A stretch of 10,903 bases of DNA, taken from an uncultured Selenomonadales bacterium (GTDB lineage: Bacteria > Bacillota_C > Negativicutes > Selenomonadales > Selenomonadaceae). Positions 6,365 to 10,903 of this stretch are shown here, in pieces. The position numbers were made by a program, and so were the translations under genes. The first letter of the stretch is position 1. Every line of letters starts with the position of its first letter. Under the pieces are notes generated by a model that saw only the letters and a list, made by a program, of their open reading frames with translations, was not told the origin of the DNA and did not search any database. Location: assembly GCA_947302675.1 (NCBI GenBank), contig CAMYWI010000014.1:1-10903 (forward strand), written 5' to 3'.

Positions 6365-7152
6365 TGCAAGACGCAAGAGAAAAAATTATTCGCTACTACA
6401 AGGGCACGGAGGGCGAGGCGACCGCCGTTAAGCTCGTCGACTTCGCCGCGCAGACAATTAAAAATCACAAGTGCAAGCTCACGGGTTTTCTTTCGCCGTT
6501 TGAACAGGAAATGGCAAGCGTCATTGCCAACAGTCTCGGCGAACTCAACGTTGACTTTTACGGCGGCTACGGCGGAGCCGAACGTCAGCGCGTCGCCTTC
6601 TGCCACACCGATTTTAAAGGCACGCCAAACTTCGAGATTGCAGTCATCAAGGCGGAGTGGAACGGCGAATTTGCGCGGCTCGGTCATCGCGACGTGCTCG
6701 GCTCGATTTTGAGTTTGGGCGTTGACCGCGAGTATATCGGCGACATCATTGCAACTAAGGACTGCGCCAAGATTCTTGTCGATAAAAAAATGTGCGAGTA
6801 CTTCACGGCGAACTTGACGCAAATCGGCGGCTCGCCCGTCAAGACTTCCGTTGACGAACTCGAAAACATTTCGCCCAAAGAAGAGCGCGTCAAAGAAATT
6901 CGCGCGACGGTTGCCTCGCTAAGAGTTGACTCGATAGCGGCGGCGGGCTTTGGCATGTCTCGTTCAAAAGCCGTGCAGGAACTCGCGGCGGAGAAAATCA
7001 AGCTCAACTGGCAAACCGTTAAAAATGCGTCGCAGTCGATAAAGGAAGGCGACATATTGAGTATGCGCGGGCGCGGAAGACTTGAGGTTGCAGAAATTCG
7101 CGGGCAGACTAAAAAAGGTCGAATCGGCGTCCTGTTGAAAAGATTTTTCTAG
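6364..7152 (+). CDS. ylmH: YlmH-family RNA-binding protein with C-terminal S4 domain
   Basis: This 262-residue protein matches the YlmH family: an N-terminal module with FYGGYGGAERQRV (65-77) and LGHRDVLGSILSLGVDREYIGDI (106-128), and a C-terminal S4 RNA-binding domain at about 186-246 (LRVDSIAAAGFGMSRSKAVQEL, then GDILSMRGRGRL). In Firmicutes this gene sits between sepF/yggT and divIVA. YlmH-type proteins bind RNA and have been linked to ribosome-associated functions; no catalytic motif is visible. The ATG at 6364 is preceded by AAGGA 8 bases upstream, supplied by the heptamer array. The usual neighbour yggT (a small membrane protein) is missing from the sepF-ylmH interval. Confidence 0.92.
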   Translation: MQDAREKIIRYYKGTEGEATAVKLVDFAAQTIKNHKCKLTGFLSPFEQEMASVIANSLGELNVDFYGGYGGAERQRVAFCHTDFKGTPNFEIAVIKAEWNGEFARLGHRDVLGSILSLGVDREYIGDIIATKDCAKILVDKKMCEYFTANLTQIGGSPVKTSVDELENISPKEERVKEIRATVASLRVDSIAAAGFGMSRSKAVQELAAEKIKLNWQTVKNASQSIKEGDILSMRGRGRLEVAEIRGQTKKGRIGVLLKRFF

Positions 7153-7156
7153 GAGG
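7151..7156 (+). promoter_or_regulatory. Ribosome binding site fixing the TTG start of the DUF697-like gene
   Basis: A perfect AGGAGG, overlapping the ylmH stop codon, is spaced 8 bases from TTG at 7165. The next in-frame ATG (7171) would be 14 bases away. Confidence 0.8.
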
Positions 7157-7164
7157 CGATAAGA

Positions 7165-7620
7165 TTGCCAATGACAGAAGAAGAAAAAAGCAAGTGCCAA
7201 AAAATAATTCATGGACACGCGGCGGCGGCAGCGGCAGGAAATTTGGTGCCGATACCGGTCTTGGGACTCGCGGCGGACACCGTGACAATGACGACAATGG
7301 CAATGGCGTTGGCGGCGACGTTCGGCGGCTCGATAACAGAATCCGTCGCAAAGAACATGGCGATAAATGCGGTCGTCGCCACAATGAAAAAACAACCCGT
7401 CAAAGTCATTGCGAAAGAAATTTCAAAAGTCGTGCCGGTCGTCGGACAACTGGTCGCGCCGTCAATTTCAGTCGCAATGCTGGAGGCGGCGGGCTGGCTC
7501 TTGGCTGAACAGCTTGTCGACGAGCGCGATAAGGCAAAAAATAAAGAGGAAATGGGAACGAGCGGCGGCGGTCATAACTTCCGCTACGATAAAAAGTTTA
7601 ACCTTCCCAGTCCCGAATAA
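7165..7620 (+). CDS. Small DUF697-like hydrophobic protein in the division operon (TTG start)
   Basis: This 151-residue protein has no function I can name. A short charged N-terminus is followed by a hydrophobic Ala/Gly-rich stretch (about 18-53) containing NLVPIPVLGLAADTVTMTTMAMALA, then a linker rich in Lys (62-88), a second hydrophobic region with VVPVVGQLVAPSISVAMLEAAGWLLAEQL (89-117), and a charged, glycine-containing tail. The order of PIP-x-LG-x-AAD, MAMALAATFGG and KVVPVVGQ resembles the DUF697 domain, usually fused to small GTPases; here there is no GTPase domain. It lies 12 bases after ylmH and 18 before divIVA, so it is translated with division proteins. A membrane-associated role in division or envelope growth is plausible by context only. 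The gene is clearly real given its strong ribosome binding site and fit in the operon. Confidence 0.75.
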   Translation: MPMTEEEKSKCQKIIHGHAAAAAAGNLVPIPVLGLAADTVTMTTMAMALAATFGGSITESVAKNMAINAVVATMKKQPVKVIAKEISKVVPVVGQLVAPSISVAMLEAAGWLLAEQLVDERDKAKNKEEMGTSGGGHNFRYDKKFNLPSPE

Positions 7621-7624
7621 GTTT

Positions 7625-7629
7625 GGAGG
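7625..7629 (+). promoter_or_regulatory. Ribosome binding site fixing the TTG start of divIVA
   Basis: GGAGG lies 9 bases before TTG at 7639. The resulting N-terminus (LTPMDIHN) is the family-conserved one, so TTG and not the ATG four codons later is the start. Confidence 0.8.
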
Positions 7630-7638
7630 CGATGAAAT

Positions 7639-8337
7639 TTGCTTACGCCAATGGATATTCACAATCACCAGTTCAAGAAAAGTATTCGCGGCTACAACGA
7701 AAACGAGGTTGACGATTTTCTCGACAAGATTGTTGTCGACTTTGAAAAGCTCCTGCGCGAGAACGAGCGGCTCCAAAGTGATTTGGCTTTGAGTGATGCG
7801 GAGCTTGATAAGTATCGCCGCTTGGAAAAGACAATGAACGATACGCTGTTAATGGCGCAGAGGACGGCGGATGATGTCATTTCTGCCGCGCGGAAGAATG
7901 CCGACGAGATGAAAGAAAACACTGCGCGGGAGTGCCAAAATATCCGCGAGCAGGCGCGCTTGGAGGCGCAGAAACAAATCGCCGCCGCCAACGCCAAACG
8001 CGACGCTATTTTGAAGGACTACAACAAGTTAATCAGCGAGAAAAATTCTTTCCTGCTCAAAATTCGTACGGCTCTCGAATCGGAGTTGGCGATTACCAAT
8101 CAAAACCTCGACGAGATTCAGCAAATCGAACTGACCGAAGAAAAAGCTCCGCCCGAAGAAAAACCGCCCGAACCCGCGCAGGTCGTTGAAGAAAAAGCTC
8201 CCGCGCCGGTTGAAGAAGTCAAATCAAATATCGTCGACGTTGCAAAGCCGCTCGAAAAAAAAACCGAAGTCCAAGATAAGACGATAGTCTACAGTTTCTC
8301 CAAAAAATCTTCCGCGCCTGAGGAGGCGTCGAAGTGA
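7639..8337 (+). CDS. divIVA: DivIVA-family cell division / polarity protein (TTG start)
   Basis: This 232-residue DivIVA homologue is a coiled-coil protein that gathers at curved membrane at septa and poles and recruits partners. The N-terminal lipid-binding domain is typical (MLTPMDIHNHQFKKSIRGYN then EVDDFLDKIVVDFEKLL, residues 1-39). The membrane-inserting Phe known from Bacillus subtilis (FRGY) is Ile here (I16-R17-G18-Y19). A long predicted coiled coil covers about 30-165. The C-terminal 65 residues are an acidic proline-rich tail with repeated EEKAP-like segments (167-193), longer than in many homologues. The last codons overlap the lspA start by four bases. Neighbours sepF and ylmH are the usual context. 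Confidence 0.93.
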   Translation: MLTPMDIHNHQFKKSIRGYNENEVDDFLDKIVVDFEKLLRENERLQSDLALSDAELDKYRRLEKTMNDTLLMAQRTADDVISAARKNADEMKENTARECQNIREQARLEAQKQIAAANAKRDAILKDYNKLISEKNSFLLKIRTALESELAITNQNLDEIQQIELTEEKAPPEEKPPEPAQVVEEKAPAPVEEVKSNIVDVAKPLEKKTEVQDKTIVYSFSKKSSAPEEASK

Positions 8338-8864
8338 AACGGCTCGCGGACTTCTTTAAAAATATTCTGCTGATTATCGAACTCGTCTTTGCAATAATTT
8401 TTTATAACTGGGAAAAAGTTTTGTTCGCGGGCGTCATCGCGCTCGACCAAATCAGCAAGGCGGTCGTCATGCGCTCAATGGTGCCGGGCGAATCCATTCC
8501 GATTCTGCAGGACATTTTCCACTTGACGTACGTACTAAATCCTGGCGCGGCGTTCGGGATACTGTCGAATCAGCGAATGTTTTTGCTCATCACGGGCGCG
8601 GCGTTAATCTTGGCGGCGGCGTATTTTTACCCGCTGTTGAAAAAATCGGACGCTTGCTTGCGATTCGGGGCGACGGCAATTTTGAGCGGCGCGGTTGCAA
8701 ATTTAATCGACAGAATTCAGACGGGGTGCGTCGTTGATTTCTTCGACTTCAGGATTTGGCCCGTCTTCAACGTCGCCGACATTGCGATTGTGCTTGGCGT
8801 GGGTTTCATGATTTACGCGATACTTTTTCGGCTCGACAATAGAAAAGTAGAGGCGGAACGATGA
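8334..8864 (+). CDS. lspA: Lipoprotein signal peptidase II (GTG start)
   Basis: This 176-residue inner-membrane aspartyl protease removes signal peptides from prolipoproteins after lipid attachment. Conserved blocks are LDQISK (37-42), LNPGAAFGIL (68-77), GAVANLIDRIQTGCVVDFFDF (119-139) and FNVADIAI (145-152). The catalytic aspartates are D135 and D149. In the third block the usual GN is AN (A122-N123). About 37 residues precede LDQ, some 15-20 more than usual, including an extra hydrophobic stretch (about 11-24). The GTG start at 8334 overlaps the divIVA stop (GTGA) and follows GAGGAGG by 7 bases, so the extension appears genuine. It is followed by the rluD-like gene with a four-base ATGA overlap, the arrangement seen for lspA-ylyB in Bacillus. 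Confidence 0.94.
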   Translation: MKRLADFFKNILLIIELVFAIIFYNWEKVLFAGVIALDQISKAVVMRSMVPGESIPILQDIFHLTYVLNPGAAFGILSNQRMFLLITGAALILAAAYFYPLLKKSDACLRFGATAILSGAVANLIDRIQTGCVVDFFDFRIWPVFNVADIAIVLGVGFMIYAILFRLDNRKVEAER

Positions 8865-9724
8865 GGCTTGACTTGTACCTTAGCGAACGGCTCGGCAAGA
8901 CGCGCTCGCATGTTCAAAAACTTATCGCGGACGGACTTGTCACGGTTGACGGGGCGCAGGTCAAAGCAAGTTTCAAAGTCACGGGCGACGAAGATATTTC
9001 TGTCAAGGAAGTTGACGCCGCCGAAGTTGAGTACTTGCCCGAAGATTTGCCGCTAGACATTCTCTACGAAGACGCGGATATTATCGTCGTGAACAAGGCT
9101 CGCGGCATGACGACGCACCCCGCCGAGACCGTCAAGCACGGGACTTTGGTCAACGCGCTTTTATATCACTGTAAGGATTTATCGGGGATTAACGGCGTCA
9201 AGCGTCCTGGCATTGTTCACCGCCTCGACAAGGACACTTCCGGCGTTATGGTCGTCGCGAAGACCGACGCCTCGCACATTGACCTTGCCGCGCAGATTAA
9301 GGACAAGACGGCGACGCGGACTTATCGGGCGATTGTGCACGGCGTTTTGAAAGACAACGCGGGGATTATCAGCGGGGCAATCGGGCGTGACAAACTTGAT
9401 AGAAAAAAAATGGCGATTGTCGAGGGCGGCAAGCCCGCCGTTACCGAATTCAAAGTCCTTGAGCGGTTTGAAAATTTTACATACGTCGAGTGCAAGCTCC
9501 AAACGGGCAGGACGCATCAAATCCGCGTGCACATGGCGGCAATCGGGCATCCGCTTTTGGGCGATGAGAAATATACTGCGCGGAAAAATCCGTTCGACAT
9601 AAAAGGGCAAGCGTTGCACTCGCACACGCTCAAGCTAATTCACCCGACGACAAAGGAGCCAATGCAATTCACGGCTCCATTGCCCGACGATATACAAAAC
9701 ATTTTGGAACAACTTAAAAACTAG
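8861..9724 (+). CDS. RluA/RluD-family pseudouridine synthase (YlyB-like)
   Basis: This 287-residue enzyme isomerises specific uridines in rRNA (or possibly tRNA) to pseudouridine. An N-terminal S4 domain (about 1-55, MRLDLYLSERLGKTRSHVQKLI) precedes the catalytic domain. That domain carries VVNKARGMTTHP (76-87) and HRLDKDTSGVMVVAK (120-134) with catalytic D123. Near the C-terminus are GRTHQIRVHMAAIGHPLLGDEKY and a final hydrophobic-polar segment. The RluD-type S4 plus synthase layout and the position after lspA point to the YlyB branch; the exact target uridines cannot be predicted. The ATG overlaps the lspA stop (ATGA). Its TAG stop codon is also the first three bases of a downstream heptamer array. 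Confidence 0.93.
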   Translation: MRLDLYLSERLGKTRSHVQKLIADGLVTVDGAQVKASFKVTGDEDISVKEVDAAEVEYLPEDLPLDILYEDADIIVVNKARGMTTHPAETVKHGTLVNALLYHCKDLSGINGVKRPGIVHRLDKDTSGVMVVAKTDASHIDLAAQIKDKTATRTYRAIVHGVLKDNAGIISGAIGRDKLDRKKMAIVEGGKPAVTEFKVLERFENFTYVECKLQTGRTHQIRVHMAAIGHPLLGDEKYTARKNPFDIKGQALHSHTLKLIHPTTKEPMQFTAPLPDDIQNILEQLKN

Positions 9725-9756
9725 TCCCTAGTCCCTATCTACTAGTCCCTAAGGAG
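9722..9756 (+). repeat. Five phased heptamers (TAGTCCC) between the rluD-like gene and lctP
   Basis: TAGTCCC occurs exactly at 9722, 9729 and 9743. One degenerate unit, TATCTAC, lies at 9736. A fifth unit in the same phase, TAAGGAG at 9750, contributes the ribosome binding site for lctP. The first unit begins on the TAG stop codon of the upstream gene. No hairpin terminator is present here. Confidence 0.85.
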
Positions 9757-9757
9757 G
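9753..9757 (+). promoter_or_regulatory. Ribosome binding site fixing the TTG start of lctP
   Basis: GGAGG lies 9 bases before TTG at 9767. An in-frame TTG at 9758 directly abuts this site and is too close to be used. A second GAGGAG-like run at 9760-9765 abuts the chosen TTG and is also too close. Confidence 0.7.
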
Positions 9758-9766
9758 TTGAGGAGA

Positions 9767-10903
9767 TTGTTTATTCAAGGGTTAGCACCGATTCTATGGC
9801 TAATCGTCGCGCTGAGCGTCTTGAAAATGCCGGCGTGGAAGGCGTGTCCGGTCGCGCTGATTATCTCAATCATCATGGCAAGTCAATTCTTCGACATGCC
9901 GCTGAACGACGTCGCGACGGGTACACTTGAAGGCGCGGCAATGGCAGTGTGGCCGATCTTGGGCGTCATTGTCTCGGCGATATTCGCGTACAACTTGACG
10001 GTTCACACGGGTGGCATGGATAAAATCAAAGATATGTTGAGTTCCGTCAGCACTGATAAGCGAATGCTCATACTGATTATCGCGTGGGGTTTCGGCGGCT
10101 TTTTGGAATGTATGTCGGGTTTCGGAACGGCGGTCGCAATCGGCGCGAGCATGTTGGTTGCGGTCGGCGTTCAACCCGTCAGCGCGGTTATCGTCAGCTT
10201 GCTCTCCAACGCCGCAATGAGTTCCTATGGCTCGGTCGGCTTGCCGCTCACGACGCTTGCAAAGCTCACGAACTTTGAACCGTTGCAAATCGCCACATAC
10301 ACGGCAATACAACTTAGCTCAATGATGGTGCTCATGCCGTTTATCATGATACTTGCGTTCGGCGGGTTTAAGGCTCTTAAAGCTTTGATTCCCGCGTGTT
10401 TAGTCGGCGGCTTTGCATTTTGCTTGCCGTCACTTGCCGCCGCCGCGACGTTGGGAGCGTCTCTGGCGGGGATAGCGGGTGCTGTCTGCTCAATGAGTGC
10501 TCTGGTTGTCTACGCCAAAAAATTTCCGATAAAAGACCCCGAATACGAGATTGACGACTACGACGAAAACTTTTCCATAACTCCCGGCGAGGCGGTTCGC
10601 GCTTGGCTTGTCTTCATTCTTATCTTTATCTTCTTGATTGGCACTTCCATTCCCGCCGTCGCCGATATTCTTAAGACCGTCAACACGCAAGTTATGATTT
10701 ACACGGGCGAGAACGCCGCCCCGACAACTTTCCAATGGGTGACGACGCCGACGATTATTTTCGTCTCGGCGGTGCTCAGCGGCTTGATTAACGGCGCGGC
10801 TATCTCTGATATGGTCAAAGTCCTTTCGCGCACGGTCAAGACGCTGATTCCGACGTTCATCACGATTATCACGATCATTGCCACTGCGCGAATCATGGGC
10901 TAT
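9767..10903 (+). CDS. lctP: LctP-family L-lactate permease (TTG start, C-terminus cut by window edge)
   Basis: The first 379 residues of an LctP/LldP-family secondary transporter are visible; complete members usually have about 500-560 residues. It carries lactate (or glycolate) across the cytoplasmic membrane with protons. Evidence is a series of hydrophobic segments and family blocks: APILWLIVALSVLKMPAWKA near the N-terminus, GFGGFLECMSGFGTAVAIGAS (about 108-128), and SNAAMSSYGSVGLPLTTLAK (about 148-167). A hydrophilic acidic loop (KDPEYEIDDYDENF, about 255-270) separates two membrane halves. No promoter or terminator is visible in the 42 bases after the rluD-like gene, so it may be read from the division operon. 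Substrate preference among 2-hydroxy acids cannot be fixed from sequence. Confidence 0.93.
   Translation, partial: MFIQGLAPILWLIVALSVLKMPAWKACPVALIISIIMASQFFDMPLNDVATGTLEGAAMAVWPILGVIVSAIFAYNLTVHTGGMDKIKDMLSSVSTDKRMLILIIAWGFGGFLECMSGFGTAVAIGASMLVAVGVQPVSAVIVSLLSNAAMSSYGSVGLPLTTLAKLTNFEPLQIATYTAIQLSSMMVLMPFIMILAFGGFKALKALIPACLVGGFAFCLPSLAAAATLGASLAGIAGAVCSMSALVVYAKKFPIKDPEYEIDDYDENFSITPGEAVRAWLVFILIFIFLIGTSIPAVADILKTVNTQVMIYTGENAAPTTFQWVTTPTIIFVSAVLSGLINGAAISDMVKVLSRTVKTLIPTFITIITIIATARIMGY

Noticed and set aside
5887..6822. Long open frame of 311 codons on the minus strand opposite sepF and ylmH
   Set aside because: It lies antisense to two clearly recognisable genes, has no ribosome binding site, and its translation shows no family features.
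6964..7395. Minus-strand open frame opposite ylmH and the DUF697-like gene
   Set aside because: It is antisense to genes with strong ribosome binding sites; its His/Arg/Cys-rich composition is typical of a shadow frame.
9179..9625. Minus-strand open frame opposite the rluD-like gene
   Set aside because: It lies wholly inside a gene with intact catalytic motifs and has no start signal.

Overview
The window looks like a chromosomal segment from a diderm Firmicute (class Negativicutes, possibly a Selenomonadaceae-like lineage). A Firmicutes-type division cluster (yggS, sepF, ylmH, divIVA, lspA, an rluD-like gene) lies directly next to two lipopolysaccharide inner-core genes (an rfaE2-type heptose nucleotidyltransferase and a GT9 heptosyltransferase). 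Division genes of the Gram-positive type together with LPS heptose genes are expected in Negativicutes and in few other groups. The lineage is inferred from gene content, not from a database search. Many genes start at TTG behind strong AGGAGG-type ribosome binding sites.

Left part, minus strand (1-5049). Reading in the direction of transcription, a promoter at 5021-5049 drives rfaE2 (4978-4508) and a heptosyltransferase (4506-3481). A 305-base gene-free stretch follows; it holds three consecutive palindromes (3339-3448) and, next to mop, a CRP-like palindrome. Then comes a 70-residue Mop/TOBE molybdate-binding protein (3175-2963), which ends in a clear intrinsic terminator (2912-2940). A fresh promoter (-10 at 2886-2891) drives an LTA-synthase-family membrane phosphotransferase (2854-857) and htpX (844 to beyond the left edge).

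Right part, plus strand (5068-10903). A near-consensus promoter at 5068-5096 starts a run of eight tightly packed genes with no visible terminator: yggS, sepF, ylmH, a small DUF697-like hydrophobic protein, divIVA, lspA, an rluD/ylyB-type pseudouridine synthase and an lctP-type lactate permease cut by the right edge. Several genes overlap (yggS/sepF by 23 bases, divIVA/lspA and lspA/rluD by 4), which suggests translational coupling. The two longer spacers, before ylmH and before lctP, are both filled by phased seven-base tandem repeats that begin at the preceding stop codon and run into the Shine-Dalgarno region.

No complete new multigene system such as a defence island or biosynthetic cluster is evident. 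The most interesting items are the two heptamer-repeat spacers, the triple-palindrome element, the DUF697-like gene where yggT would be expected nearby, and a CRP-like site at exactly -41.5 relative to the predicted mop start point.
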